64,000 nucleotides of DNA from positions 105,804 through 169,803 of the forward strand of contig NZ_BCPT01000007.1 of assembly GCF_001544095.1 (NCBI RefSeq), written 5' to 3'. Under the pieces are notes generated by a model. That model was given only the letters and a program-made list of their open reading frames with translations. It did no database searches and had not been told where the DNA came from. Below, in pieces: positions 41,127 to 51,600 of the stretch (positions are counted from its first letter, which is position 1; each line of letters starts with the position of its first letter). This DNA is from Enterococcus casseliflavus NBRC 100478. GTDB lineage: Bacteria; Bacillota; Bacilli; Lactobacillales; Enterococcaceae. The position numbers were made by a program, and so were the translations under genes.

Positions 41127-43721
41127 ATGAAAGAAACGATAACCATCAACGGGAAGACAAAGCCATTAACAGTGGATTTAAATGATCCGGTCCTTATTGA
41201 GTGGTCAATGACCAATCACCAAGGCTATCGATTGCAACTCTTCAATGAACAGCAGCAAGCAGTGTATGACGTTTCCAACATAGCCGCTTCTGAGAATAAA
41301 CTGGCGGTCCATTTACCACAGCATCCACAGCGAAAAAAATATCAAGTCAAATTGACAGCAGGAGCAGGAAACGATGTCACCGTTTACAGCAGTGTGTTTT
41401 TCACGATAGAAAAGCGTGAGCAACCTAAAGAAACCATGGGCAAGTGGATCACTCGCTTAGATGATCCAATTAAAAAAGAACGGTTTTATTTTTCAGAAGA
41501 GAAAAATAGCTGCTTGTCCCGCTCCTTCACACTGGAAAAGTGTCCTTCCTATGCAGTGATCGATTGCTGCGGGCTTGGTTTTTATCGCTTGTCTGTTAAT
41601 GGAAAAACGGTATCAGATGTTTATTTAAACAGTGATGTAACGAACTATGATCGAGTCGTCTACTATGATACTTATGAGTTAACTGATTTTTTACAGGAGG
41701 GAGACAATCGGATCGAAGTTGAACTTGCGAATGGCTGGTTCAACCCTGCTCCGATTGAGATTTTAGGTCGGTATAACATCCGCAAACAACTAGCGATTGG
41801 TAAACCTTGTTTCTGGGGGGAGCTTCAGTTAAATGACGGAGGAGAGAATCGCTACATTTACTCAGACAATCAGTGGCAGAGTAGTTTTGGGTCTTATTTG
41901 CAAAACAATCTTTATATAGGAGAAATCGTTACCGATGTACCTGATCCTCGTCCAGAAGGAAAAACGGTACAAATTGCTGGTCCCGCGGGACGTTTTAAGC
42001 CAAGCTTTATTCCTAAGATCAAGCGCACACAATCGATCGTTCCCCAAAAAATGACCGAAACTGCAGCGGGACTGCTTATTGACTTCGGTCAAATCATCAG
42101 CGGTCAATTTGCTTGTACACTTGAGAAAGATTTCATTGGTCAGATCAGAATCAGCTATGCAGAAACATTAGATGAGCAAGGCACCCCTGATTATACGTCT
42201 ACGATCAGTGGAACTTATGGCGTCTACGATCCCTATGAAGGGAAGCAGCCAGATGATCGCATCGTTCAACGAGACATCATTGAGAAAACGGCAGCGAGGA
42301 CGTTCGTTTTTGAAAACCGCTACACGTATCATTCCTTTCGCTATGCGTTGATCGAGACGAAACCTGCTAACAAGCTTCAAGCGATTGTGGGCGCAATCAA
42401 AGCCTATCGCCTGCATACGGATGTGAAATCGTTGGTAACCCTTGAAACCTCCGATCCCTTCTTAAATCAGTTATGGGCGGTTGGCCAAGCCACGCGGTTG
42501 AACAACATCCACTCGTATTTTGAGGACTGCACCCGTGAGCGGTTCGGATATGGGGGAGACATCGTCGCTTTATTGCCAACACAGATGGCAGATCTGGCGA
42601 TTGAGCCGTTGTTGGAAAAAGTGTTGTGGGATTTTGCCAACGACCAACGACCGGATGGTGCAATGACTGCAACTGCGCCATTTGTAGGAATCATGACAAA
42701 TGGTCCATCAAATGATGGTGGTGCGTTAGGGTGGCAATTGGTAGTTCCAGAGCTTGCTTTGGCATTGGTCAAGACCTATGGGAAACAAGCAGCGGTTGCC
42801 AAGCTGCGTCCACAGTTGGAACGGCACTTCAACTATTTACTCGCTTTTGATTTTGATTATATCGCCCAGTGCTGCCTCGGTGATTGGGGAGCAATTGATG
42901 AAATTCAGCAAAACGGGGTCATTACTTCGCCAGATCAGTCCTTTTGCTCTGCCTGTATGTATCTGCTTTTACTACAGCGTTACCAAGAATTGATCGACTT
43001 GAGGATCATTGGTAACGAGGACTATTGTCAGCGAGTGACAGCAGCGATCCAGTACACGACACAGCAAATCAAACAGCAGTTTTCTAAAGGAAATGAGCAA
43101 TACGGCGCGGGTACCTTGTCTAGCATGATCTTTGCAATGAAAACAGGACTCAGTGAGAAAAAACAAACCCTGCCAAAACTAGTACAACGGATCAAGCAGC
43201 AAGAGGGGATTTTCTCTTTCGGCATCTTCGGGATGGCATGGAGTTATCAGCTGCTGGCTGAAGCTGGCTATAATGATATTATTTTTGATTGGTTAACGAG
43301 GAAATCTGCGCCTAGTTATGCAGCAATGCTGGCAAGTGGAAACGGCACTTTGATGGAACATTTTCCAACGCCGCAACATTCAGCCACTTACGAGGGTTCG
43401 TTGAATCATGCCATGTTTGCTTCTTATGGGTATTGGTTTGTTCGTCATTTATTAGGCATTCAGATGACAAGCGCTGGGATACTGATACAACCAGCCTTCG
43501 ATGTACCTGTAGCTCATGTCAAAGGCTCCTTACAAAGTACGTTTGGATTAGTAACTTTAAGCTGGGAAAAGACTGATCGTACCGTTCGCTTAACGGTGGA
43601 GTTGCCACGAACATGTGGCTATGAAATCAGTCAGATGAAAGGTTTTAGAAAAGTCAGCGAGAAAATAGAGGATGTGGGGAGCCAAAAGAAAGTTACCTGT
43701 CACTATACGATTACTTCTTAG
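41127..43721 (+). CDS. Alpha-L-rhamnosidase-like glycoside hydrolase (GH78)
   Basis: An 864-residue cytoplasmic enzyme. The N-terminal domain (about 140-270) has the jelly-roll GFYRLSVNGKTVSDVYL and NRIEVELANGWF typical of the rhamnosidase N-terminal domain. The (alpha/alpha)6 barrel (about 430-770) contains DCTRERFGYGGDIVALL, equivalent to the acid motif of GH78, and a C-terminal beta domain (SLQSTFGLVTLSWEKTDRTV). The usual acid reads RER where well-studied members have RDER, so specificity may differ. The ATG at 41127 follows AAAGGAG; the open frame begins earlier inside the IIC gene. No signal peptide. Confidence 0.82.
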   Translation: MKETITINGKTKPLTVDLNDPVLIEWSMTNHQGYRLQLFNEQQQAVYDVSNIAASENKLAVHLPQHPQRKKYQVKLTAGAGNDVTVYSSVFFTIEKREQPKETMGKWITRLDDPIKKERFYFSEEKNSCLSRSFTLEKCPSYAVIDCCGLGFYRLSVNGKTVSDVYLNSDVTNYDRVVYYDTYELTDFLQEGDNRIEVELANGWFNPAPIEILGRYNIRKQLAIGKPCFWGELQLNDGGENRYIYSDNQWQSSFGSYLQNNLYIGEIVTDVPDPRPEGKTVQIAGPAGRFKPSFIPKIKRTQSIVPQKMTETAAGLLIDFGQIISGQFACTLEKDFIGQIRISYAETLDEQGTPDYTSTISGTYGVYDPYEGKQPDDRIVQRDIIEKTAARTFVFENRYTYHSFRYALIETKPANKLQAIVGAIKAYRLHTDVKSLVTLETSDPFLNQLWAVGQATRLNNIHSYFEDCTRERFGYGGDIVALLPTQMADLAIEPLLEKVLWDFANDQRPDGAMTATAPFVGIMTNGPSNDGGALGWQLVVPELALALVKTYGKQAAVAKLRPQLERHFNYLLAFDFDYIAQCCLGDWGAIDEIQQNGVITSPDQSFCSACMYLLLLQRYQELIDLRIIGNEDYCQRVTAAIQYTTQQIKQQFSKGNEQYGAGTLSSMIFAMKTGLSEKKQTLPKLVQRIKQQEGIFSFGIFGMAWSYQLLAEAGYNDIIFDWLTRKSAPSYAAMLASGNGTLMEHFPTPQHSATYEGSLNHAMFASYGYWFVRHLLGIQMTSAGILIQPAFDVPVAHVKGSLQSTFGLVTLSWEKTDRTVRLTVELPRTCGYEISQMKGFRKVSEKIEDVGSQKKVTCHYTITS

Positions 43722-43727
43722 CTGGTG

Positions 43728-43763
43728 AAAAAGTCGACACGTGGAAAGTGTTGACTTTTTTTC
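43728..43763 (+). terminator. Terminator of the PTS/rhamnosidase operon
   Basis: AAAAAGTCGACAC pairs with GTGTTGACTTTTT (one wobble pair) followed by TTC. Confidence 0.8.
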
Positions 43764-43808
43764 TGTCCTTGATTACTTTTTGCGTATTTCATCTATGAGG
43801 TGGTGAAA

Positions 43809-44450
43809 ATGGATCGATGGAAGCTGCTCAAAGACTATTGGCGATTTGCAGTTGGTGGTGCTGTTTTGATGGTTTTGCTGATCATCTGGTTTGTACCGTT
43901 CTCGCAAAACAAAGAAACAAGCTGGCAATCAATGGCAGATGCAGAAGGTCAATCGTCTGAAATGGGGGAAGGTGGAACCCTTCAAGAAGATGGTCTTCAC
44001 GATGAAGAGTATGAGATCGTTATCGATGTCAAAGGAGAAGTGCACCAACCGGGCATTTATCGTTTAAAATCAGGTGTGCGGATGTATGAATTGATCGAAC
44101 AAGCAGGTGGTCTGACAGAAGAGGCGTTAGAAACAGCCATAAACTTAGCACAGGTGTTGCAAGACCAACAGATGGTGATCGTCCCTCATAAAGAGGATCA
44201 AGCGTTTATGGAGATGAATGCTTCAGGAGTAGGTGGCAACCAGACAGCAGTGACACAAATCAATCTGAATCAAGCCAATGCGCAGCAACTGCAAGAACTG
44301 CCAGGCGTGGGTGCCAAAAAAGCAGAAGCAATCATCGCTTACCGCGAAGAATATGGCTTTTTTAAACAGATTGATGACCTAAAAAAGATCACAGGCATCG
44401 GAGAGAAGACCTTTGAGTCCTTGAAAGAGATGATTACAGTGACGGACTGA
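43809..44450 (+). CDS. comEA: Competence protein ComEA
   Basis: A 213-residue DNA receptor of natural transformation. One N-terminal membrane helix (about 12-31), an SLBB domain (about 75-135: IVIDVKGEVHQPGIYRLKSG) and a C-terminal pair of helix-hairpin-helix motifs (about 150-210: LNQANAQQLQELPGVGAKKA, DLKKITGIGEKTFESLKEM). It binds double-stranded DNA outside the cell. Enterococci have the comE operon though natural transformation is poorly documented in the genus. GAGGTGG precedes the ATG at 43809. Confidence 0.92.
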   Translation: MDRWKLLKDYWRFAVGGAVLMVLLIIWFVPFSQNKETSWQSMADAEGQSSEMGEGGTLQEDGLHDEEYEIVIDVKGEVHQPGIYRLKSGVRMYELIEQAGGLTEEALETAINLAQVLQDQQMVIVPHKEDQAFMEMNASGVGGNQTAVTQINLNQANAQQLQELPGVGAKKAEAIIAYREEYGFFKQIDDLKKITGIGEKTFESLKEMITVTD

Positions 44451-44543
44451 ACCAAATAAAAGTAAGAAATACTAAGAAATGACGGTTGAAAATTCAAGAA
44501 ATTCGATTAGAATAGAACTAATCAATCGCAAAGGAGCAAATGA

Positions 44544-45041
44544 ATGAGCAATACGAGAATCCCTTGGGACCAGTATTTTATGGCGCAAGCTGTTTTACTT
44601 TCTTTACGCAGTACGTGTTCCCGACTTGAAGTCGGCGCTACATTAGTCAAAGATCGCCGAATCATCGCTGGAGGCTACAATGGGTCAGTCAGTGGCGATG
44701 TACACTGCATCGACGATGGCTGTTATGTTGTCGATGACCATTGTATTCGGACGATTCATGCAGAAATGAATGCCTTATTGCAATGTGCAAAATTAGGGGT
44801 GTCAACAGACAATGCGGAAATCTATGTGACGCATTTTCCTTGCCTTCCCTGTACGAAAGCAATTTTGCAAGCAGGGGTCAAAACGATCCATTATTTGAAT
44901 GACTATCGCAACAATCAGTATGCAATGGAACTGATTCAACAAGTAGGTGCTTCCGTCCACCAAGTTGAACTTGATCCGGTGTATTTTGAAAAACTTTCAT
45001 TTGGTGTGCTGAATGATGCACAACCAACAAAAGAGAACTGA
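44544..45041 (+). CDS. comEB: ComEB, dCMP/cytidine deaminase family
   Basis: A 165-residue zinc deaminase. Motifs [12 protein letters not shown] (His-Ala-Glu) and [18 protein letters not shown] (PCxxC) bind zinc; the serial pattern [20 protein letters not shown] is typical of the dCMP deaminase group. It is encoded between comEA and comEC and overlaps comEC by 29 bases. In B. subtilis ComEB is not essential for transformation. Confidence 0.92.
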   Translation: MSNTRIPWDQYFMAQAVLLSLRSTCSRLEVGATLVKDRRIIAGGYNGSVSGDVHCIDDGCYVVDDHCIRTIHAEMNALLQCAKLGVSTDNAEIYVTHFPCLPCTKAILQAGVKTIHYLNDYRNNQYAMELIQQVGASVHQVELDPVYFEKLSFGVLNDAQPTKEN

Positions 45042-47256
45042 TTCATTTTTATTTCTTAGTATTATTTTTGCTTGTTCGGTGACTGCTTACTATGTGCAGT
45101 CCATCTTACTGGGACTCATTGCACTTTATTATTTCGGGATGCTTGTCTTAAGACGACAAGCATTTTTGTGCATGATTTGTTTTGTCGGACTGTTGCTGTT
45201 AAGTGTCCGCGTCTGTCTTTCTCGGACTGGAAACATACAAGAAGGTGAGTATCAAGGGGTAGTCAATGTGTTGCCAGACACGATCAAAATCAATGGTGAT
45301 CTGCTTACGTTTGAAGCAAAATCTTCCGCAGGTAAAGTGATTGGCCGTTACACGATTTCTTCAGAGACTGAAAAACAGCAATGGCAGGATCGATCCGATT
45401 GGGGAAGAAAGCTGCTGGTGAATGGAATTTTCTCTCTTCCTGAAAAACCACGAAACCGCCACGGGTTTGACTATTCTGCCTATCTAGCCAGTCGATCAAT
45501 AATTGGCACAGTCCATATCGAGCAAGTTGTAGGAATGGAAGCAGCAGACTCAGGCTTTTCGCTTGCAAAAATTCGAGCAGAGGTTATTTCTTCTGTGCAA
45601 CGAATCTTTCCTGAACGCTCAGCAGCCTATATCAATGCGTTGCTCTTTGGTTTTAAAGACCATGACTTTCAAGAAGTACGTCAAATGTATCGTGCTAGTG
45701 GCTTATTGCATTTCTTTACGATCTCAGGAATGCATGTCGTCTTATTTTTCAAGTGGTTTCGCGGATGCTTCTGCCGATTGGGGTTTACGCAACAAGAAAT
45801 GCTGTTGCCAATGGGGGTCTTTTTCTTGGTCGTAATTGGGATTTGTGGCGGCGGCATTAGTGTCTGGCGTGCTGTCTTGGCATTGTCGGTTACTCAAGTG
45901 GCCACTCTTTATCAACAACGGCTATCGGCAAGTGATCATTATGGGATCGTCTTAACGGCTCTTTTATTCGTTGATCCCAAAGTATTGCTTCAAACATCGG
46001 GGCAACTAAGTCTTTTGATGACCTTCCTGATAGTGATGCAGCGACCGATCAAATTGACGTGGTTTTGGCGCAGTCAGTTCCTCACGGTGCTGGCTGCGCC
46101 TGTCATTGTCTCGCTCTTTTATGAATTTCCATTATTTGGGGGCTTTTTGACGTTTGTCTTTTTACCGTTTTTTCAATTGGTTTTGCTGCCAGCCTGTTTC
46201 TTAATGTTCATTGCTGGGACGCTTTTCCCAACCATCAGTGGGCTGATTGCGCTTTTTGAAGAGCTTTTATTACTTATGGAAGTTGTCGTGGGCGCTGTAG
46301 GAGGCGTATCGATAACGGTGGGTGCCCTTCCTGCAGGATTGGCAGCTAGTTGTTGTTTGCTTGGCCTGCTCTGTTACCAAAAGAAACGGTGGCTGCTGGT
46401 GATCTGTTTTTCGATTGTTGTACCAATCGTCTTTCAACAGAATCGCGTTTTACCCACCATTAGTTATGTCGACGTTGGTCAAGGCGATAGTATCGTTTTA
46501 CAGGCAGAAAAAAATCGCGAAGTTTATGTGATCGATACTGGAGGTTCTCTATCTTTTCCGAAAGAAAACTGGCAAGAGCGCAAACGACAAGCTGCCGCGG
46601 AATCTACATTGATTCCTTTTTTGAAAGGGGAGGGAGTCAGGAAGATTACTGGTTTGTTTCTAACTCACGGGGACACGGACCATATGGGAGATGCGCTAGC
46701 ATTGATGAAGGCGATTCCTGTTGAAACGTTATATCTTGTACCAGGAAGTGAACAAGATCACCGCATCGCCAAGCTTTTAAACGAACTGCCTAATCAGACA
46801 AGCGTTGTTTGGACGACGGTTGGCCAAGTGGTGGGTGATTTCCTTCAGTTGCAAGTATTGGCACCAGAATCAGGTGCAGGACAAAACGAAGATTCGATGG
46901 TGATTAAAACCAAGGTAGGGGATAAAACATTTTTGTTTACTGGCGATCTCGAACAAGCAGGGGAAAAAAGGTTGATTCATGATTATCCGAATTTAAAAGT
47001 TGATGTATTGAAACTAGGGCATCATGGCAGTCGAACCTCGACGGCACCTGAGTTTGTTGCGGCAATCGATCCCCAATTCGGGATTGTTTCAAGTGGACGG
47101 AACAATCGGTACGGGCATCCTCATGAAGAGGTGCTTGAAACATTGGCAAATCAGACCGTTTTGCGAACCGATCAGCAGGGCATGATTCAATTTATTTGGT
47201 CTGAAAAACAACAATCATTTTTGATAAAAACGCTGCTAGACTATCCGATTGACTAA
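45013..47256 (+). CDS. comEC: Competence protein ComEC/Rec2, DNA channel
   Basis: A 747-residue membrane protein. An N-terminal soluble domain (about 60-180), the Competence domain with [17 protein letters not shown] (about 230-250) and several helices, then a C-terminal metallo-beta-lactamase domain (from about 490) with [16 protein letters not shown] and LGHHGSRTS. It transports single-stranded DNA inward. Two ATG codons stand at 45013 and 45016. No frameshift, so the gene looks intact. Confidence 0.93.
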   Translation: MMHNQQKRTDSFLFLSIIFACSVTAYYVQSILLGLIALYYFGMLVLRRQAFLCMICFVGLLLLSVRVCLSRTGNIQEGEYQGVVNVLPDTIKINGDLLTFEAKSSAGKVIGRYTISSETEKQQWQDRSDWGRKLLVNGIFSLPEKPRNRHGFDYSAYLASRSIIGTVHIEQVVGMEAADSGFSLAKIRAEVISSVQRIFPERSAAYINALLFGFKDHDFQEVRQMYRASGLLHFFTISGMHVVLFFKWFRGCFCRLGFTQQEMLLPMGVFFLVVIGICGGGISVWRAVLALSVTQVATLYQQRLSASDHYGIVLTALLFVDPKVLLQTSGQLSLLMTFLIVMQRPIKLTWFWRSQFLTVLAAPVIVSLFYEFPLFGGFLTFVFLPFFQLVLLPACFLMFIAGTLFPTISGLIALFEELLLLMEVVVGAVGGVSITVGALPAGLAASCCLLGLLCYQKKRWLLVICFSIVVPIVFQQNRVLPTISYVDVGQGDSIVLQAEKNREVYVIDTGGSLSFPKENWQERKRQAAAESTLIPFLKGEGVRKITGLFLTHGDTDHMGDALALMKAIPVETLYLVPGSEQDHRIAKLLNELPNQTSVVWTTVGQVVGDFLQLQVLAPESGAGQNEDSMVIKTKVGDKTFLFTGDLEQAGEKRLIHDYPNLKVDVLKLGHHGSRTSTAPEFVAAIDPQFGIVSSGRNNRYGHPHEEVLETLANQTVLRTDQQGMIQFIWSEKQQSFLIKTLLDYPID

Positions 47257-47287
47257 TGGTAGGATAAGAATGAAAGCGGGGGGAACG

Positions 47288-48307
47288 ATGGAATTACAAA
47301 AAGCGTTGCAAGCAATTCGAACCAAGGAGTTGCAATCGATTTATCTGGTCATCGGCAGTGAAATGTTTCTACAAGAGCAAGTGCGCACGGCCTTTTTGGA
47401 GCGTTTTTCCGTTGGGAAAGATGATCTGAATTTTGCTTCCTTTGACATGGAGAAAGATCCCCTTGATATGGTGATCCAAGAAGCCCAATCGTTGCCTTTT
47501 TTTGGCGATCAGCGATTACTGTTCGTTGAGCGGCCATTTTTCTTAACGGCTGAAAAAAAGAGCAATGCACCTGAGCATGACCTAGATGATTTTTTGAATT
47601 ATATCAAAGACCCATTGGAATCATCGGTAATGGTGATTTTTGCAGATGTCGATAAATTAGATGAACGGAAAAAAATTACTAAGCAGTTGAAGAAAGCCGC
47701 AGTTGTAATTGATGTCGCACCTATGAAAGAAGCCGACGTGCGTCAGTATCTCCAACAGTCGTTGGCCAATGATGGCATCGAAATGAGCCGAGAGGCGTTT
47801 GATTTGTTTTTACGGTTAACGGATCTGCACCTATCAAAAGCGATGCAGGAGTTACAGAAACTACGGCTGTATGCAGGAAATGGCAATAAAATTACGAAAG
47901 AGATCGTCTTGCAGTTGATCCCTAAGACGTTGGAACACAATGTCTTTGAATTAACCAGCGATGTCTTAAAGGGGAACGTATCGGATGCGTTGCGCTTGTA
48001 TGACGATCTATTATTGCAAGGGGAAGAGACGATCAAGATCAATGCTATCTTGATCAGCCAAGTCCGTCTGCTTTTACAGGCGGCGATTTTGATGAAAATT
48101 GGCTACCAGCAAGCCAATATCGCAGAAACGTTGGGGATTCATCCGTACCGAGTGAAGTTAGCGATGCAGCAAGCTCGGGGGTTTGGAGAAAAGCAATTAG
48201 CGGCACTATATAGTGAATTGATCGAAAATGATTACTTAGTGAAAAGTGGTCAGATGGACAAAGAGTATTTGTTCCAGCTATTTGTTTTAAAACATGGCAA
48301 ACAGTAA
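47288..48307 (+). CDS. holA: DNA polymerase III delta subunit
   Basis: A 339-residue clamp-loader subunit. The N-terminal segment IYLVIGSEMFLQEQVRTAF, then QSLPFFGDQRLLFVERPFFL and the C-terminal helices KINAILISQVRLLLQAAILM are diagnostic. It opens the beta clamp with gamma/tau and delta prime. The start at 47288 follows GGGGGGAA; the reading frame extends back to 47249. Located behind comEC, a standard order in Firmicutes. Confidence 0.93.
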   Translation: MELQKALQAIRTKELQSIYLVIGSEMFLQEQVRTAFLERFSVGKDDLNFASFDMEKDPLDMVIQEAQSLPFFGDQRLLFVERPFFLTAEKKSNAPEHDLDDFLNYIKDPLESSVMVIFADVDKLDERKKITKQLKKAAVVIDVAPMKEADVRQYLQQSLANDGIEMSREAFDLFLRLTDLHLSKAMQELQKLRLYAGNGNKITKEIVLQLIPKTLEHNVFELTSDVLKGNVSDALRLYDDLLLQGEETIKINAILISQVRLLLQAAILMKIGYQQANIAETLGIHPYRVKLAMQQARGFGEKQLAALYSELIENDYLVKSGQMDKEYLFQLFVLKHGKQ

Positions 48308-48313
48308 GTCAAA

Positions 48314-48352
48314 AAGAAAGGCGCAGCAATCGATGATTGCTGCGCCTTTCTT
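48314..48352. terminator. Bidirectional terminator between holA and rpsT
   Basis: A perfect long stem AAGAAAGGCGCAGCAATC / GATTGCTGCGCCTTTCTT with a 2-base centre, A-rich left and T-rich right, serving both convergent genes. Confidence 0.9.
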
Positions 48353-48359
48353 AATTTGC

Positions 48360-48614
48360 TTATTTTGCAATTTTTTTACTTAAACGAGATTTGTCGCGAC
48401 TAGCTTTGTTCTTGTGGATCAATCCTTTAGTCTCAGCCATATCGATTGCTTTAACAGCATCTTTATATAACGCATCTACGTTATCAGCACCAGCTTCAAC
48501 AGCTTGATCAAATTTTTTGATTGCTGTACGCATTGTGCTTACTTGAGATGAATTCTTAGCATTAGCCGCTTCGCTTGTGCGAACACGTTTGATTGCAGAT
48601 TCAATGTTTGGCAT
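48360..48614 (-). CDS. rpsT: 30S ribosomal protein S20
   Basis: An 84-residue basic protein starting [20 protein letters not shown] and ending [17 protein letters not shown], standard bS20. The ATG at 48614 is chosen because GGAGGTG is upstream at a good distance; the frame extends three codons to a GTG. Confidence 0.95.
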   Translation of the reverse strand: MPNIESAIKRVRTSEAANAKNSSQVSTMRTAIKKFDQAVEAGADNVDALYKDAVKAIDMAETKGLIHKNKASRDKSRLSKKIAK

Positions 48615-48886
48615 GTATTTCACCTCCGAAAAAAAAGTTCAATTACGTTTAGAAAACGTATAAATCAACACTAGTCATTATACCTAATGCCAAGAGTGAT
48701 TGCAATAAAAGTTGTAAAGAAATTTTACTTAACACAAAAATTTGTTTTTTGGCCGTGCTATTTTTTGCTTTATGGATTTTAAAAATGCTTCTTTACACAT
48801 TTTTTACTGAATAGTTATAAAAAGTTTACACAGAAACAGCTTTCTATGCTATGATTACTTCGGAATTTTTAAATGGGGGAATCTAT

Positions 48887-49906
48887 GTGAATATCGCTTT
48901 GTTTCTAACGATTGTGTTGTCATTAGGGGTGATTTTCGTCAACGGCTGGACGGATGCGCCGAATGCTATTGCAACCGCTGTCTCCACGAGAGTCTTACGC
49001 CCGAATATCGCCATTGGCATGGCAGTCGTCATGAATTTCTTAGGTGTGCTAGTGATGACGTATTTTAATGCGCAAGTTGCAGAAACCATCAGCAACATTG
49101 TGACTTTTGATTCAGGCGGGAGTTTTCGGGTCTCACAGATCGCATTAGCCGCTGCCTTGTTTTCAATTGTTGTTTGGACGGTCGCAGCTTGGTATTTTGG
49201 GATCCCAACCAGTGAATCCCACGCGTTGATCGCAGGACTGACTGGTGCAGCCATGGCCCTTGGTGGGTTACATGCAGTCAATGGCGAGGAGTGGCTGAAA
49301 GTTTTGATCGGTCTTGTCGTTTCTACGTTGATGGGCTTCCTTGGCGGCTTTCTGATCACGAAACTGATCGTATGGCTCTTTCGCGATACCCAACGGCGAA
49401 AAGCCAACAAAATTTTTACAGTTGGTCAAGCCATTGCGGCTGGTGCCAATGCGTTCTTACATGGTGCACAAGATGGCCAAAAATTTATGGGTGTCTTCAT
49501 GTTAGGGCTTTTCTACAACAATCTTGCTGAAAAGACCGGCAATGGCTTTTCGATCCCACTCTGGGTGATGGTTCTTTGTTCCTTGACCATGGGGATCGGT
49601 ACTTCTGTCGGTGGGATGAAAATCATCAAATCAGTAGGGATGGATATGGTAAAACTGGAAAAATACCAAGGCTTTTCTGCAGATGTTACCGCTGCGATCT
49701 GTTTGTTCTTGTCTTCCGTATTCGGTATCCCAGTTTCAACGACCCATACAAAAACGACTGCCATCATGGGGGTAGGGGCTTCTCGACGTTTTTCTAGCGT
49801 TGATTGGCGCATCGTGAAAGAAATGATCTATGCTTGGATTTTAACGTTCCCTGGTTGTGGGTTGATTGCGTTTCTAATGGTGAAAATTTTATTGCTAATT
49901 TTGTGA
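48887..49906 (+). CDS. Inorganic phosphate transporter, Pit family
   Basis: A 339-residue permease. The duplicated signature is visible as NGWTDAPNAIATAVSTRVL in the N-terminal half and AAGANAFLHGAQDGQKFMG in the C-terminal half; about ten membrane segments. It imports phosphate with protons or sodium. The GTG at 48887 is preceded by TGGGGGA; the frame extends to an ATG at 48851 lying in the promoter (TATGAT). Coupled with a DUF47 gene 12 bases later. Confidence 0.9.
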   Translation: MNIALFLTIVLSLGVIFVNGWTDAPNAIATAVSTRVLRPNIAIGMAVVMNFLGVLVMTYFNAQVAETISNIVTFDSGGSFRVSQIALAAALFSIVVWTVAAWYFGIPTSESHALIAGLTGAAMALGGLHAVNGEEWLKVLIGLVVSTLMGFLGGFLITKLIVWLFRDTQRRKANKIFTVGQAIAAGANAFLHGAQDGQKFMGVFMLGLFYNNLAEKTGNGFSIPLWVMVLCSLTMGIGTSVGGMKIIKSVGMDMVKLEKYQGFSADVTAAICLFLSSVFGIPVSTTHTKTTAIMGVGASRRFSSVDWRIVKEMIYAWILTFPGCGLIAFLMVKILLLIL

Positions 49907-49918
49907 GGAGAGAAAGTA

Positions 49919-50542
49919 ATGGCACGAAAAAAAGGATTTGATTATTTTGCGGCAATGGAGCAGTTGGCAACAAATGGCCATCTAGCTGCGAAACGTTTTT
50001 CGCTGTTGATCAATGATTACTCTGAAACAGCGTTAAGTGAAGCGGCAGCTGAGATTCATGGATTAGAAAAGGAAGGCGATCAGGTGATCGCTGAGTTAAC
50101 GAATGAGTTGTACGACTCATTTATCACACCGATCGATCGCGAAGACATCCTGGTCATCTCAGAGCGCTTAGATGATATTTTGGATGGCATTATGGGACTG
50201 ACTTATTTATTTGAGAATTTGGTCATTACGAAGATTCGCCCTGAGACGAACTTATTTGCTGAAATGATCGTTCAAGCGACACAGGGGGTCGAAACAGCAT
50301 TAAAAGAGTTTCCGAAGTTCAAAAATTCAAAAACATTGCGTCAAATGATCAACGATGTAAATACGATTGAATCAGAAGCAGATCTTTTGTATTCAAAAAT
50401 GAAAAAAGCGTTGTTTACGGATGAAAAAGAAGTGCTGGAAATTATTAAGTGGAAAGATATTTATGATCGCTTTGAATCGATTATCAACGACACCGAAAGT
50501 GCGGTTGATATTATCGATGGTATGGTGATCAAAAACACGTGA
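49919..50542 (+). CDS. DUF47 (PhoU-like) protein, Pit accessory
   Basis: A 207-residue helical protein of the DUF47/YkaA family, related to PhoU. Segments PIDREDILVISERLDDILDGI and KWKDIYDRFESIINDTESAVD have the acidic helices typical of PhoU-like metal binding. It is encoded next to Pit in many Firmicutes and is thought to modulate phosphate uptake. Confidence 0.88.
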   Translation: MARKKGFDYFAAMEQLATNGHLAAKRFSLLINDYSETALSEAAAEIHGLEKEGDQVIAELTNELYDSFITPIDREDILVISERLDDILDGIMGLTYLFENLVITKIRPETNLFAEMIVQATQGVETALKEFPKFKNSKTLRQMINDVNTIESEADLLYSKMKKALFTDEKEVLEIIKWKDIYDRFESIINDTESAVDIIDGMVIKNT

Positions 50543-50564
50543 GGAACTAGAGAGCATTCAAACG

Positions 50565-50617
50565 AAAAAAAAGAGCAACTATTGCGGCAGTTACCTGCCC
50601 AAGAGTTGCTCTTTTTG
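50565..50617. terminator. Bidirectional terminator
   Basis: AAAGAGCAACT (50570-50580) pairs with AGTTGCTCTTT (50604-50614), with A-run left and T-run right. Serves the pit operon and the convergent uppP. Confidence 0.88.
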
Positions 50618-50618
50618 C

Positions 50619-51452
50619 TTATAATTGGATCAGCCAATAGCCGATCAAAATGATTCCTAAAACGATGCGATACCATCCAAATACGGTAAAATCATTCCGT
50701 TTGATGTAGTTCATCAAGAAACGGATCGCGATGATCGAAACGATGAATGACACGATGGTTCCTGTCAATAAGATGACGGTTCCTTGGAAATCAAAGGCAT
50801 TGCCATCTTTCAAAAACTTGAAGATTTTCAAGGCACTGGCACCAAACATGGTGGGAATACCTAAGAAAAATGAAAATTCAGCAGCAACATAACGAGAAGC
50901 GCCGATCATGATAGCACCTAAGATAGTAGCACCAGAACGAGAAGTTCCTGGGATCAATGCCAATACTTGGAACATCCCAACGATCAATGCCGCTTTGTAG
51001 GTGAACTTGTTCAAATCGGTACATTTTGGTGCTTTATTTTTGTTGCGTTTTTCTACCACGATAAAGCCGATCCCATAAACGATCAAGACGATCGAAACGG
51101 AGAAAAAGTTGTAGAAGTGCGCATCTAACCAATCATCTAACGGTAATCCGATAATAACCGATGGCAAGACCGCCACGACGACTTTAAACCATAACGTCCA
51201 TGTATCTTTTTTCTCTAACTCATTTTTCTGCGGTGAAAAAGGGTTTAGTTTATGGAAATACAAGTAGACGACTGCTAAAATCGCACCCAGTTGTATGACA
51301 ACATTGAACATCGTCATAAACTCGGGAGTTACATTCAATCCGATAAATTCGTCGGCTAGAATCAAGTGACCCGTGCTGCTGATTGGCAGCCATTCCGTGA
51401 TCCCTTCAATGATCCCAAATAAAATCGCTTTTATGAAATTTGTAAAAAACAT
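50619..51452 (-). CDS. uppP: Undecaprenyl-diphosphatase (bacitracin resistance)
   Basis: A 277-residue membrane phosphatase. The active-site motif is [20 protein letters not shown] near the N-terminus, and the second is [20 protein letters not shown]. It recycles undecaprenyl pyrophosphate, the target of bacitracin, to undecaprenyl phosphate. The ATG at 51452 follows AAGGA; a longer frame to 51482 has no site. Confidence 0.93.
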   Translation of the reverse strand: MFFTNFIKAILFGIIEGITEWLPISSTGHLILADEFIGLNVTPEFMTMFNVVIQLGAILAVVYLYFHKLNPFSPQKNELEKKDTWTLWFKVVVAVLPSVIIGLPLDDWLDAHFYNFFSVSIVLIVYGIGFIVVEKRNKNKAPKCTDLNKFTYKAALIVGMFQVLALIPGTSRSGATILGAIMIGASRYVAAEFSFFLGIPTMFGASALKIFKFLKDGNAFDFQGTVILLTGTIVSFIVSIIAIRFLMNYIKRNDFTVFGWYRIVLGIILIGYWLIQL

Positions 51453-51523
51453 TGGTTCAGTCCTTTCTATGACAAAATACAACTCTTAGTATACCGTTTC
51501 CTGATTCGAATACCAATCTTTTT

Positions 51524-51568
51524 CCTAAAAAAAGGGGGCAGTTTTTAAAACAAAAACTGCTCCTTTCT
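51524..51568 (-). terminator. Terminator of the histidine phosphatase operon
   Basis: Minus-strand stem GGAGCAGTTTTT / AAAAACTGCCCCC with a T-run after it. Separates this operon from uppP. Confidence 0.75.
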
Positions 51569-51600
51569 TAAAGAAATTGATCAACTGCCAAAGGTTTCTC

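Noticed and set aside
48883..49410. 175-codon open frame on the minus strand
   Set aside because: It is antisense to the Pit transporter and has no ribosome site or recognisable domain.
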